Source: Chinchilla lanigera
Lineage: Eukaryota; Chordata; Mammalia; Rodentia; Chinchillidae
Assembly (NCBI RefSeq): GCF_000276665.1
Contig: NW_004955488.1
Coordinates: 2,279,166 to 2,343,165 of the forward strand
Direction: 5' to 3'
DNA: 64,000 bases
In this document: in pieces, positions 36,490 through 49,095 of the stretch
Layout: each line of letters starts with the position of its first letter
Position numbering within the stretch: position 1 is the stretch's first letter
Made by a program: the position numbers and the translations under genes
The notes under the pieces: model-generated
Databases searched by the model: none
What the model was told of the DNA's origin: nothing
What the model saw: the letters and a program-made list of their open reading frames with translations, nothing else

Positions 36490-37085
36490 ACATATCTGAA
36501 ACTCAAAACTGAGGAATAACTGACTGACATGGACAGATTATTGTTACTTTGTGGAGTTACTAATGAAATTAAAATAATCAACCTCTTGGAAATATCACAT
36601 AAAGCTACGTAAGTTTTTAGTAAGATAAAATGGAAGCCAGGGAATACTTATATGCTTACTCTAGGTGCTGGTGAGGCATATAGTTCATTCAGAATTCAGC
36701 AATGAATAATTTAAGAGTCAGTTCACGATGCTTTGGAAAATTATATTAGAATGGGTGGTTAAGGCAACAAACATTTTTTCGCAATGCTAGGAGCTTGAAG
36801 TCCAATATTAGAGAGCCAGAATGGTAGAGTTCTTGATGATCTCCCTCTTACTGATATATATGATTATGTGATTATGATTACATGTGAACTTGTATGAATA
36901 TATTTATATTTATCATAAAATTTCAAAATAAAATTTTGAAAATTTTAACATGTTATGTAACTTTGCAAAATAACTTCAGTGATGGAAACACAAAAGTACA
37001 GGAAAATAAGTATACTTTTCTATTATCAAATATAACCCAGGAAAAATAAAGTGAATACTCCAATACAATGAAAGTTAATGGGTAA
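36490..37085. other. No gene seen
   Basis: AT-rich unique sequence with no recognised element. Confidence 0.5.
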
Positions 37086-37089
37086 AAGC

Positions 37090-37560
37090 AGAGTAAAAAG
37101 AAAACCCACAAATTTGGGAAAAATTTTGGCCAACTATCCCTCAGACAAAGAACTTCTTTCTAGAATATATAAAGAATTAAAAAAAAAAATCAGTCCCCGC
37201 CCAAATTCTAGACCCAGTACAAAAATGAGCATCTGAGATGAATACACACTTCTCAGATAAAGAAGTACAAATGGCAAATAAATACATGAAAAAAGTTCAA
37301 TATCATGAGTCATTTAAGAAATGCAAATTAAAACAACACTGACATTCCATCTCACCCCAGAAGGAATGGCTGTCATCAAGAAATCAACTAATAATAAATG
37401 CTGGCGAGATTGTGGGAGGGGAAGAGGGGTTGACGGGATAGGAAGGAGTTGGGGAAAAAAGACGAATTAAAGTTTTTTACCTACAAGTACAAATTTCATG
37501 TGATGAATATGATCTTTATGTATATCTAAAATGTACATAATTGAGAAAAACTTGTTAAAA
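37090..37560 (+). mobile_element. Degenerate LINE-1 3' region with internal deletion
   Basis: The left part (37090-37425) matches the ORF2 end and the following region of the 30.3-kb copy (AAATTAAAACAACACTGACA near 37328). At about 37425 it jumps directly to the purine-rich 3' UTR and the terminal ATGATCTTTATGTATATC block. About 0.5 kb present in the other copy is missing. Confidence 0.8.
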
Positions 37561-37564
37561 AAGA

Positions 37565-40500
37565 AATAGTCAAAATAGTGTGTGAGCAGGTTTATCACAC
37601 AGAAAAATACCACTGATTACAAATCATAAGAAATTATTCAACTTACTCAAATAAAAATCATTTTATGTTGAAATAAGTTTTCACTAATGAAAGCAGAAAG
37701 CCTTAAAACACACAAACTTACCTATTTCTGGAGATGGGACATGTGAGGCTGTGTAATCCTATCGTCATTATTGAGATGCTCCACTTTTAGTTCAATAAGT
37801 CACACTGGAATAATGGATACCTACGCTTCTATTACATGAACATTAAGAAATACACTAACCAGAGCCAAGAAGCTCACATAACCTTCCCAATATGTTAATA
37901 GTAACATTAATTGTACTATTTGTGTTGAGTTACTATTTTTTAAAAACTTCCAAATTTTCCTTTGTTTTCAATCTATAAATTTTATTCAATTCCTATATAT
38001 TTTCTCTGTAATCAAAAAGAAGGAGAAAAATCTTTGAAGCATTTTACCTTTACATTTTAAGTAGACCTGATTACAAATGGATTTTAGAGAAAGGAATATA
38101 TATTAGTGCAATAATTATGGAACTTTCATTTTGCTTTGAATGACTAATGCAGAGATTTTCACAATTTGCTTAGTTTACAGATTTTAAATCATCTGAAAAT
38201 CTGATACACAATTTTTCATAAAACTATGTGTTACTTTAAAATTAAATTAAATTTTATTTATCGAGCAATGTGTAAGAAGAATTCTTGGGAAATACTGGAT
38301 TAATACAAAGAAGCCATCAAGTATGGAAGGTTTTACCACAAGAGTGAAAGTCAACTTAATTTCAATGAGGATTAATTATTGTCCTGACTAAGTAAACAAA
38401 TGATAGAGGAAGTAAGAATACTTTAAAATCAGTGAAAATTAGCTGAAGAAGAATCTTACATTTCTGGTATTTTCATCTCTGTATTTCATTATTTCTAAAC
38501 CAACATATACAGTAACTATGTGCAGCTGAAATAAAAATCTAAATAAACATCCAAATCAAAATAATGTGTCATCCAACAAAACACCAAATGTAAATATTTA
38601 ATGAAGTTATAATTTAAACATTAAATGAATATTCTATAAAGAATAACAAATAATAATCACATTAAATCATATGCTTTAGGAAGACTTAACGGAGTATTAT
38701 GAATTGTGTCATAATTCAGTTTATTTATTAAATAAATGTTCATTTGCCAAGCATTTAGCCTCTATCATAGCCTTTAAAATGGCTTATGCATTAGCAAGCA
38801 TAATTTGATTTAAATATTAAAATACATTTTATTATAAATTTTATGATTTAATTTTTTATGAAACTGCTATTCTTCTAAGTGTTTGCCCAGTTATACATAT
38901 ATAAAGTCCCTTATTTTGGAAAATCAAAGACAGTTTACTTTTAAAAAATGTAATTATTTTAATAAAATGCTATCTAATTAAAATTTCCATTTGAGTGTAT
39001 TTATAAACAAGATTGACTGAAGTATACATTAATTTTTAAGTCTGAAAGATATATGTTAATCAAAATTCATCAGAACTCCAGAAACACAATTGGTTAGTGC
39101 AAGGTATTTATACAAAATTTGTCTAAAGATAGATTTTTTCATCATGTAATGATTTACTTTTTATATTATTAGTGCTTAAAAGGAGACACTGTAAATTATA
39201 ATTTTATCTCAACATAGTATTAAAGGATGACTTGCTAAACTGCTGATTTCTTGTGGGTAAACTATCTGTTATTTGAATGTAAATTTTGAATAAAATGTAT
39301 GTGATGAATACCATCTATAAGGCAGACAATATGTACATGCTTAAATCTTATATACATTAATAAAATTCAAAACTCTTGCTTTAATACTCAGCAATTATTT
39401 CCAACCACACTGGAAATATGTTGTAACTGTTGCATATTATATTTTATAGGCTTGCATACTACAGATCTTTTACTTATGAGTGCATCATAAAACCAGTTCA
39501 AAAATATCACAATATATGAAATTCTTTATAAATATCAGTATCTTGACTAAATGTTTGTCTTACTTTCCTGAAAGAAAATGGCATGTATAATGCTTAATAT
39601 CAAATTATTTTTCATCTAAACCAAGTTCAGGAATAAGAGTTTGGTAACACTTCACTTTTTAAAAAAATTCTTCTGAGGAGATATATAATAGTTAAATAAA
39701 AATTTTGATGTCCTTTTAAAAATTAAATTTATGGTTTGAATTTACAATCTTCTATAATTTGGATTCAACTGATGTGGGTTTTCAAATTTCCATTTCACCT
39801 ACAGGTTTTTAATTTTGACTGCAAAATCTGTTCTCAAACAGAGCTTAGACCTACCAGAAGAATTAATATGTTTTATGCACTCTCCAAGGGACCTGTGAGA
39901 CAGCAGTGGTTCCCGATTTGAGTGATAAATTCTTGTAGACCAAGAACCCAGCCAGGGGTCCCTCCTATCAATGTGCTGCCGGTTGTGTGCACTTTCAATT
40001 TTATTTTGCTTTGTAGATTTTCATAAATTTGTTTACATGTCAGAATTTTTATGTGCAAAGCATTAGTACGTGAATCCTAGTTTCATGCTTGCTTATACTT
40101 TGACACCATTGTCACAAAATAATTCAGATCAAATGATTTAATTTTACCTTTTTCTTCCTAGATCATATATTTCTTGCCCTAAATATGCGTGCACAATCTC
40201 TTGTTTGTTGAAGATCCTTAAAATTATGTGAACTGTATTTTCTGGGAAGGGAGAGACTCAGAAAGAATAAAGGCTGAATGTATCTGTCACGATTTTATGC
40301 TTTGGAAATTTCGGCAACCTTGTTAAATGTCCTCATCAAATATTTCCAGGTTTTAAAATTCTGCTTAAATATCACACTAATATCTGTTGCAACCTGAGCA
40401 ATCCTGTTTTTCACCAATACAACTGATTCAAGTAGCCAGCCGCTCTCCCTTTTTAACATTTTTCCCAAAGTAAATACATTTCTACCACCTCCTCTGCCTC

Positions 40501-40785
40501 CCTAATATTTATAATAGCTATTCACCCATGAAGGAATCTGATGTTCAAAATGATGAAATGGAAGAGTACTAATGATCTCTGGGTCTTGACTGTATAATTC
40601 TCAGTTAAGTATTTTCCCTGTCTCACTTTTATTTAACGTGTATAGAAATGAAGGAAAATTTACACATCAGAGATATTCTTCAAAATTTATTTTTCCACAA
40701 TATTTTAAAAAGGCATCTTATGCTACTCATTTCTGTCTTCTATTTTTTAAAAAAATAACAAAATAACAACCACATAGAGAAAAAC
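37565..40785. other. No gene seen; very AT-rich
   Basis: More than 3 kb of AT-rich sequence with no recognised repeat, CpG-rich patch or long frame. Two 61-codon frames near 39736-40058 are probably chance. Confidence 0.55.
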
Positions 40786-40789
40786 AAGT

Positions 40790-41330
40790 TGCTGCTGTAA
40801 CAAATTATTACAAATTTTGCAGCTTAAAGCTTCCCTCATATATTATCTCCGCTTCCGTGAGATGAAAGTTTGGGCACAGCATGGCTCATTTGATTCATCT
40901 GTTTTGATTCCACACGACTTTAGCCAGGCTGTGTTCCCTCCTGGAGACATCCAGAAGAAGTTCCTTGCAAATTCACTTAGGATGATGACCAAACTTAGTC
41001 CCTTGGGATTGGAAGCCTGACACCTGTTCTGCTGAGGATGCTAGCCAGGAGCCAGGCTTTGCTCTTATTGAGTTCATAGCTTTCTTGCCTATTGTCCATG
41101 TGGCTGCCCTCTAGAAAATGTGGAGGCTCCCTCAACATTTGAGAATATCAGATTCCTAATGATTCAGATCTCTAATGGGCTCCTCAGCCATCCTCATCTC
41201 TTTTTTGGGGGGCCCAGTGGTATTTATGTCCCGTGGGTAACCCAGAGTAATTTCCCATTTAAGAAGTTATTAGATGCCTTAGTTATCTCTGAAATCCCCT
41301 CAAAGCATAATCCAGATTAGTGTTTGGTGG
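40790..41330. mobile_element. Ancient interspersed repeat, possibly MaLR/MLT-type
   Basis: The start GTTGCTGCTGTAACAAATTA and AAATTTTGCAGCTTAAAGC match the opening of a very common mammalian repeat ('gctgtaacaaattaccacaaa'). The following GGCTGTGTTCCCTCCTGGAG also fits. I cannot name the family with certainty. The 66-67-codon frames in it are not genes. Confidence 0.5.
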
Positions 41331-41334
41331 AGCT

Positions 41335-43960
41335 ACAAACTGAGGCACAATGGGTTAGCACGTGGGGTTTATTTAAGGATTCGTGCTTGACTGAGGTAGG
41401 AGATGAGAATCTTGAGGGGATCTTTGTTATTTTGTTCAATAGCACTGTTGCCATCCATACTATCAAAATTTTGCTATAATAGATACAGTCATGACAAATG
41501 TGACAGAGATTTACAAATTTCTTAGAGGCAGAGATTGAAGTAATATGTTTATTTTCTTTGTTTTCTTTTTCATTAATAAGCATTGAACAGGTATCTTGTT
41601 TTAGCCAAAATGATATTGGTGATACAGTGATCATATTGAAGATTTTTTTTCAGGTTTTTTGAGTTTACAGTTTATCATTTAGTAAGAAGACATGTGTTGA
41701 ACATTTAATATTTTAGGAAAGAAAAAAGCAGGGGCACCCACAGGGACTTATCCTTTTAATTCTATTGAACTGAACTTACTTGCTTTATTCAGTCAATACG
41801 TGCATTTTCCTCTTTAACACACTTCAAAGTTATTTAATTCTCTTGCACAGCTGGTCCAATCAAACTTTCTCATTTCATATTTGTTGATCATCACTTCCTA
41901 ATTATTCAGTATTTTCAATCTGATGAAGTTTTGGTAACTGTCCTAATATATGCAGTTGTCCCAAAGATCTGCCTGTCTTGGCATCTTGAGCCAGGTTCTG
42001 ACTGTCACGCACAATAGCCATTCCCTGAAACTTACAGTCCTTATTATTCTTCCATTTTCTGCATCCCATAGCTTACTGCAGAGAATTATATAAAGTGCAG
42101 ATGAATTATCTTCTGCAAGTCTTTCTCCACTTCAATATTGAGCTACTCAAAATTAGAAACTAAATCTTATGTTATTCAGGGTCACTAGTGCAGAACATCA
42201 AAATGAAACTAATAAAGTTTATCAATGAACTCTAAATTTAAAAAAAGGAAAAAGAGGAACAAAAGGGTTAGAAGAAGAAAAAACAATGGAAGAGAGAAAG
42301 CTGGGAAGGGAAAAAGGGATGGAAAAAATAAATTGTGGATCATATTCTACAAAATCCTGTCCTCATTATGTTCTCTGTTACTAAACAGCAACTTCCAGAA
42401 ACTTATTTTTGAAATGTCATGAGTGTAATTTAAAAAAAATACATATTTTGCGGTTGTCCAGATGCACATCATTAATAAAATTTTTTATGTAAGTGAAATG
42501 TTTTAAAGACCACTCTGCTACTGTAACTGAAGTCAGTAAAGTTTATCAGTAAATTTCCATTTTTTTGTATTTCAGATTTCATTGGCTAATAACCCTTTTT
42601 CATATTAACCTTTGTCAATTTACCTAAGTAGAAATATTAATTTTCTAAAGAACCTTTGCAATTATCATTGTTATTATTGGAAATATAATTGCTAGCAAAT
42701 TAGATAGCTATCAATTCCAGCCTATCTGTAGGTTGGCTGCATATTGTACTGATTTGTAGAACAATTACAAGCTAAGTGGAATGAACAACTTGCAGGGAAA
42801 AGACATTAACCTCTAGGGGTCTACTTCATGTGATTCTGACGTTAATGCTTACTTTTTTTGGTTCATCATGGTTTACGACTTTTGAATAATAATCAGCTTA
42901 GAATGTCCCATAGTTACCTACAAATAGTGCTCTGTTGCTCTTCCTTTTTGATGTACTACTATTTGTTTTAAAAGATTAAAAGGGCACAGCTGAAAATGAG
43001 AACATCTATCTTCTTTGCTTTTATGAAAATAGGAAATGCACACTGTTTTATTGCTTAAGTGAAATTTAAGAAGTATCATGGATATACTGCTACAGTCAGA
43101 TGTGAAGTGTGTGTCTTCTCTTAAGCACTAGTACCTCCAACTCACCTCTGGTTCTAGAATAAAGTTCAGTTGTATCTTGGTGTTCCATAATACTTGAATA
43201 AATGGAAAGTAAAAATAAAAAATCCAGAACAGACAAAGATAATTATTTTATAAATTATAAAGCAACTAAAGACCAAGTTATGATGCTTCATTTATAGTGT
43301 GTAAAATAGTCAGTACTGTGACTCTTCACTTATTTTACTTATAGTTATTATTCCAACATTCACATCCATTTTCTTTATTCATATTGTTTATGATGGACAT
43401 TCTTTTGTTTTTCTTTCTGTTTTAGGACATTTCATTGACTGTTAGAAAAAGAAAAAACAACCTTAAACCATTTTGTCCCCTTGCTGGTATTGTGATGGTA
43501 CCAGTGACTCTAACAAACCAATGAAGCAAACAAAAAAATGAATCAACATCTCATTTAATTATAATTATAGTATATTGTTGACCTCAATTCTATATTTCCT
43601 TGCAGTTATTTTTGTTGGTGGAAAGTCACATTGTATTTTATTTTCTATCTCTATGAGTGTCATCACTTGTGTTATATTTTAATCCTATTAAATTTTGTCA
43701 AAAACATAGGTCATTATATAAAAATTGCAAGCTTTTGATCTTGTTCAGTTTTAGTTGTCTATGTGCCTGTGTATGGAGGGCAACTTGTTAAAAACTTATT
43801 CCTTGTATTACATGACGCAGTCTGGCCAAATTTAAGTGATTGCTAGTTCTTATGTGGAAGATTAATAAATTACCCAGAGCTCTCATTCTTCACACTGCAG
43901 GAAAGACATGCTTTTAGTTTCCATCTCTAGTCATTCTCTACTGTGCAATAAATAAAAAAC
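41335..43960. other. No gene seen; includes a purine-rich tract
   Basis: Unique AT-rich sequence. A 100-bp A/G-rich tract lies at 42235-42335, and the 65-codon K/R-rich frame there reflects that composition. The 105-codon minus frame at 41317-41634 shows no recognisable domain. Confidence 0.5.
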
Positions 43961-43964
43961 AAGA

Positions 43965-44880
43965 GGATCTTTGATTTACCTCCCTTGGGTGCTCAGAATC
44001 ATTTTCTTGAAGCTGTTATTACACTGAACAACGTGAATATTTGTACGTGAATATTCCTGCAAGTCAGAATGATCATGAAAGGTAATCACACCCGGAAATG
44101 CTAACCTAAGTGGAAGTTCAATGGGCAGAGTCCATACGTCAATATCTTCTGTTCTGGTTACAGCGGTCTTGGGCCAGGAGTCTACTTCAGCAGTAGGCAG
44201 CCCGTAACAGCATGGGGATTGTTCATACCTCAGTGCAGTGCTAGTCTTGGTAGGTTGTGAGTTCAGATTACACATTTTGCAGTATTAATGGGCACAACCT
44301 TCAAATAGAAGACGAGGGCTGGAACATTCATGGTAATTCTTCTCAGAGTTTGAGCCACAGGCACCTGATTGTGAATGAGGCATATATACTTGCCCCAGCC
44401 CCCGGGACACGCTACCAGTGACAGCCTGCTCTCTCTAGGTGTTCTACTAGTTCATCCTGAACAAGACACACTGTGGGGCTGAGACAAAGCTGAGCTTAGA
44501 TAACGCTCTAGAGGTAAGAAAATGACAGCAACACCAACAGCTTCCTGAAACCTGAAATTGTGCACCATTCAGTACTAAAATAGTAAAAGCACTTACATGT
44601 TCACAAAAAATAAGCACCCTGCTTTTGGAAAGGCAGACACAAATAACGTCAGATGAGGAACACTCGGATAAATACCTAATCTTTCAATATCCACATGCTG
44701 CTGCAGGGCTGCAGTCATCAAGAGAACTTTCAGGAGACCATGAGTCCACCAACACTGGAAACTAACTGAACAGTAATTACTATGGGGACCCTCCAATGGG
44801 AAACTTGAAGGAGCTGTTACAAAGGTAATCAACAAGCTTGAAGAAAATGCAGAATACCCAGTCCCTACTCTGAGAATGTT
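43965..44880. other. Unassigned GC-richer block upstream of the HAL1-like element
   Basis: This block has more CpG and GC than its surroundings. A 99-codon minus frame (43976-44275) and an 80-codon minus frame (44593-44835) have no recognised domains. Its position directly before an ORF1-like L1 segment suggests it could be a diverged L1M/HAL1 5' UTR and start, which is inference only. CCCCAGCCCCCGGGACAC at 44393-44410 is the most GC-rich point. Confidence 0.4.
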
Positions 44881-45625
44881 AACAAAGACAGGATTTTACA
44901 AAAATGCAGAGAAGATGTAGAGCATACAGTGGTAGAATATTTACTTAATATGTCAGGCCATGATATTGATCTGTAGCACTGAAAAAAAAATTTAAAAAGC
45001 AAACAGAAATCCTTAAGCTGAAGAATACATTAAGCAAAACTAAAAATATGATAGAGGCATTAATAGCAGGATATATCAAATAAGAGAGGAAATTAGGGAG
45101 ATAACAACTATGCAAATACAGTTGGCAGAGAAAGAAAAAAAGAAGTGAAGGAAAATAAAAAAGTTTATAGGAAATTTGAGACTGTACAAAATGAGCAAAA
45201 ACAAGGGTGACCAGTGATCAAGATGGTCTTGATACGAAAAGAACAAAATCTTATTAATAGAAATAATCAACTGACTCAAACCCAGGAAATATAAGTCTCC
45301 TGAGTCAATAAAAGCTTCACTAGTCAGATTTTATTTAGCCAATTCTACCTCAAGACATTTTATAATCAAGCACACAATGAAATGGAAAGAAGATTCTCAA
45401 GACAGCAAGGGGAAAGAGAAAAACATAAAATACAAAGGTTTCCCTATTTGCAGGTGACACACTTTACAGCTAAGGAAAGAGTGGAATGAGGTTTTTATCA
45501 CAATGAAGAAGAAATAGGGAGACAAAAATTGCCCCCTGATAATATGGTACCAACCAATATTATCCTTCAGAAATGAAGGAAAGAAAACAACTTAGATAAA
45601 ATGTAAGAGAATAGATGTCTAAAAT
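44880..45625 (+). mobile_element. HAL1/L1M-like element, ORF1-like part
   Basis: Highly diverged sequence resembling the 3' half of a HAL1-type ORF1: a coiled-coil-like A-rich part near 45000-45200, then GAAATGGAAAGAAGATTCTC and ATTATCCTTCAGAAATGAAG (for 'ctatccttcaaaaatgaagg'). Frames are broken. An ID SINE at 45626 separates it from its 3' end. A degenerate tRNA-like stretch at 44920-44985 could be another SINE but is too weak to call. Confidence 0.55.
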
Positions 45626-45733
45626 GGGGCTGGGGATTTAGCTCAGCGGCAAAAGCGCCTGCCTGGCAAGCGCAAGGTCGTGAGTTCGGTTCCCCGTACC
45701 GGAGAAAAACCAAAAAAAAAAAAAAAAAAAAAA
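45626..45733 (+). mobile_element. ID-type SINE, young, long TSD
   Basis: One of the best copies: GGGGCTGGGGATTTAGCTCA, GGCAAAAGCG, B box GAGTTCGGTTCCCC, GTACCGGAGAAAAACC and a pure A tail. Perfect 16-bp TSD AATAGATGTCTAAAAT at 45610-45625 and 45734-45749. Confidence 0.97.
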
Positions 45734-45749
45734 AATAGATGTCTAAAAT

Positions 45750-46320
45750 GAATGCTACTTGGACTTCTCCAAACTAAAAGAAGGAGATTTTATTCAACAA
45801 TGCTGCTAGTGGGTATGTTTCCAAAGGAAATTAAATTAATATGTCAAAAAGATAGTTGCACTCTTGTGTTTATTGCTGCAGTGTTCAAATGAAAACAATC
45901 TAAGTTTTAATCAATTGATGAGCAAACGAAAAGTGTGACATATATATATGACTTAGTACCATACAGCCATTGAAAGGACAAAACCCTGTCATCTGTGTCA
46001 GCATGGATGAAACTAGAGAGGATTATGTTATGTGAAATAATCCAGTCCCACAATCACAAGGACTGCAGAAAATTCTTCATACTGGGAAACTAAACAATTT
46101 AACCTCCTTTAAAATTGAAAGTAGAGTAGTATGGTGTTTAGTAGAGGCCTGGGAGAATGGAGGTAGGGTAGGTGGGTAGGGAAAGTTTGGTGAAAGGGGG
46201 CATAGTTACACTTAGGTCTAGCAAGAATTTCAAGTATTCTGCTGTACAGTAAGTTGACTGTAAATAATACTTTATGGATTACCTTAAAAAGCCAGAAGCA
46301 AGTATTCTGAAAATTTTAAC
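45750..46320 (+). mobile_element. HAL1/L1M-like element, 3' end
   Basis: The L1M-type 3' region includes GATAGTTGCACTCTTGTGTT, TTGATGAGCAAACGAAAAGT, CAGCATGGATGAAACTAGAG and a G-rich stretch. It follows the ORF1-like part with no ORF2 in between, which is the HAL1 ('half L1') layout. Confidence 0.65.
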
Positions 46321-46324
46321 CATA

Positions 46325-46900
46325 AATGGGACACAATTTTGAGGGTATAGATATTTTTAAACTGAATTGAATATTATCCAGTGCATGCATTTATTAAAAC
46401 ATGACACGGTATGGCATTAGTACAATTTACATCTACAATGTATATTTACAATCAAAATGTAAATTTATAATGTACAATTTTTATGTTTTTGGTATGAATT
46501 AAAATAAATGTAATGATATAAATTAATAAAATATTTTAAATACAATCTATAGAGTATAATGACTATATTTAAAATATTGATGATAAATTTCTCACCATTG
46601 ACTCAAAAAAGTGGCAATTCATGTATGTGTTAGAAAAATTATTTTATTTGTAGCAATTATGTGAGACCATGTTACACTTCCTTAATTTATACATTTTTTA
46701 CCTGTTAAATATAAAGCAGTGTAGTTTGGAAAAGAGAAAAAATATAATAAATGTAATATAGTTAATCTAATAAAATTTATGAAGCACAAAGCTAATGTAG
46801 AAACTTAGGAGAGTAATTTAGAACTAATGTCAGAAATTCTCTAAATTGAATCTTTTCCTAGTATTACCTATATGACTTTGAACATATTACTTAATATAAC
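46325..46900. other. No gene seen; very AT-rich
   Basis: No recognised element. Confidence 0.55.
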
Positions 46901-46907
46901 ATAAATT

Positions 46908-47062
46908 TTTGTTTTTGTCTGTTTGAGACAGGATCTCACCATGCAGTTCTGGCTGGCATTGAGCTCACTTTGTAGCCCAGGCTGGTCTCAAACTCGCAAT
47001 GATCCTCCTGCCTCAGCCTCCTGAGTGCTGAATTACAGGCATGTGCCACCACGTCCGACCAT
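46908..47062 (-). mobile_element. B1-type (7SL-derived) SINE, minus strand
   Basis: Minus-strand reading gives GGTCGGACGTGGTGGCACAT, GAGGCTGAGGCAGGAGGATC, GCCTGGGCTACAAAGTGAGC and GGTGAGATCCTGTCTCAAAC with an A-rich tail. The TSD is weak. Confidence 0.92.
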
Positions 47063-47069
47063 ATGTAAA

Positions 47070-48240
47070 TTTAATTAAAATACCTTGTGGCTCTCTTTTT
47101 TTTACCTAAAAAGTGTCCATTTCAAAATACATTTTAAAACTTTCTTCTTTTTATTCTTCTACAATATATATTAAAATCACTAACACTTTGTTAACAGTTT
47201 TATATTATTCTAAACACTGAATTTAAAGCCTTGCTTATATTTATTTTTTAACCAAATTGTGGAATAAAGTTTTTTTCCTCTTAAAACCACAAACTGCATT
47301 CTACTTTGATAATAAATACATATTCATTCTAACTTGTGATTTTGATATATTTACCTTATTCCTGAATTTATGTATGAACTTACTGAAGGTGATGTTTATT
47401 TGTGGTACTTAGAGAAAATTATTGATACATTTTGAATTGCTAAGCTAATAATAGCATGTGCACACAGTGTGTGTCCAGCATGCATTTTCTGCCCAATGAT
47501 ATATTTTGGGTGTTTTTGTGTATTGCTGAATGAAGGGTAGTTTATTTTCCTGTAATTTCTTTTACGTCAAAAAGCTGAACAATTATAGAAAAGTTGAAAT
47601 CATAAAACAAGAATTGAGAGTATAATTTTCATCAGAAATTTTAAACATTTGCTATATTTACTTTACCTCTCTTTGTATACATATGTTTGCCTGTGTGAGG
47701 TTACTGGACACAAAGAAAGCTTTAGACATCCTGATACTTTCTTTCCATCACTTAAGCATCTTTATTATAAGATAACATGAACAAGGGCATTCTCCTCTGT
47801 CACCTCATATGAATTTTGCTAAGAAGATGCAGTAATAACTTCTGTTAATAACATCATTCATACTTTTCTCATAGTCACCTCATTTAATTTTTATCTTGTG
47901 CAATTTTTAAATTATTGCAATATAGAAAAAATGCCCTATATGTTTTAAGAGAGAGGTCCACGATACAGATTTTCAATGGAATTATTACATTTACTCCTTG
48001 ATTAAACAGTCTGGATTAAAGGACAAGGGAAGTAACATGATGCTGGAACATCTTACTGTTTCAGAAAGTGAAAAAATACTCTCAGACAAATAAGAGCAAT
48101 TCAAAGGAAGAAGAACTGCACCTTATGGATTTTAAACAATTTTTGAAATAAATAAAAATTGTGATGAATTTTGATAAATTGACTTTTAAAATACCTTAAC
48201 TGCCAAGTGATAAAATGAATAGAAGTATCTTTTTAACATA
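47070..48240. other. No gene seen; AT-rich unique sequence
   Basis: No recognised element. Confidence 0.55.
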
Positions 48241-48254
48241 ATAATGTCAAATTT

Positions 48255-48354
48255 GTGGGCTGGGGATTTAGCTCAGCAGCACAAAACCTGCCTGGCAAGC
48301 GCGAGGTCATGAGTTCAATTCCTGGTACCAGAAAAAAACCAAAAATATAAAAAT
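48255..48354 (+). mobile_element. ID-type SINE, young
   Basis: Body GTGGGCTGGGGATTTAGCTC, B box GAGTTCAATTCCTGG, GTACCAGAAAAAAACC and an A-rich tail. Perfect 15-bp TSD AATAATGTCAAATTT at 48240-48254 and 48355-48369. Confidence 0.96.
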
Positions 48355-48369
48355 AATAATGTCAAATTT

Positions 48370-48950
48370 AATGATAAAAGAATAGCCAATTTATATCCAC
48401 AATGTCACATTTGACTTCATAAAACATCAATTGATGTTAAAAGTGTAAAGGGTAAAGAGTTGTTAGCACATAATAATCATATAGTATCCAAGTAGTATAT
48501 CACCACTATCTTACTAATTACAAAAGAAAAAGATACTACTAACACTGAAAGAAGTGACGGAGATATCTTGAAGCATGTCAAGAATTTATCATTACTAATA
48601 TTGGAATTATGTAGTAAAAATTTTCTTAATAATTTTAAAACTATACCACATTACAGAAAGTGTAATTAATGTTATTCTTTCTTTAAATTCTTAAGTTTTT
48701 ATCTTTTTTAAAGCAGGGAACATAATTAACATTTTATTATACATTACAATAAAAATAAAGAAGAATAAAGATAATTGCTTTCCTAAGTTAGCAACCTAGA
48801 TATAAAGGAACATAAAACAATTTCTTTGCAGATTATATGGGTATCAGTAAAGAAATAAAAACTATAAAATTTCATCTTGGCTTATTTTTAAATGTTTAAT
48901 TTGACTAGCAATAAATTACAATTCTGATATACACGATAATTTTCAAATGA
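48370..48950. other. No gene seen; AT-rich
   Basis: No recognised element. Confidence 0.5.
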
Positions 48951-48966
48951 ATGTTTTTATTTGATC

Positions 48967-49084
48967 TTTTTGTTTTGTTTTGTTTTTTTGTTTTTTTGTT
49001 TTTTCTCCGGTACCGGGAACCGAACTCACGACCTTGCGCTTGCCAGGCAGGCGCTTTTTGCAGCTGAGCTAAATCCCCAGCCCC
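48967..49084 (-). mobile_element. ID-type SINE, young, minus strand
   Basis: On the minus strand it runs from GGGGCTGGGGATTTAGCTCA at 49084 to GGTACCGGAGAAAAAACAAA and a long (A3-7C) tail. It carries five A's in the variable GGC(A)nGCG site. TSD TTTATTTGATC at 48956-48966 and 49085-49095. Confidence 0.96.
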
Positions 49085-49095
49085 TTTATTTGATC

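Noticed and set aside
43976..44275. 99-codon minus frame as a gene
   Set aside because: No recognised domain, and it probably lies in the 5' part of an old L1/HAL1. Unproven either way.
44920..44985. ID SINE
   Set aside because: Only weak similarity to the A-box region, and no B box or TSD.
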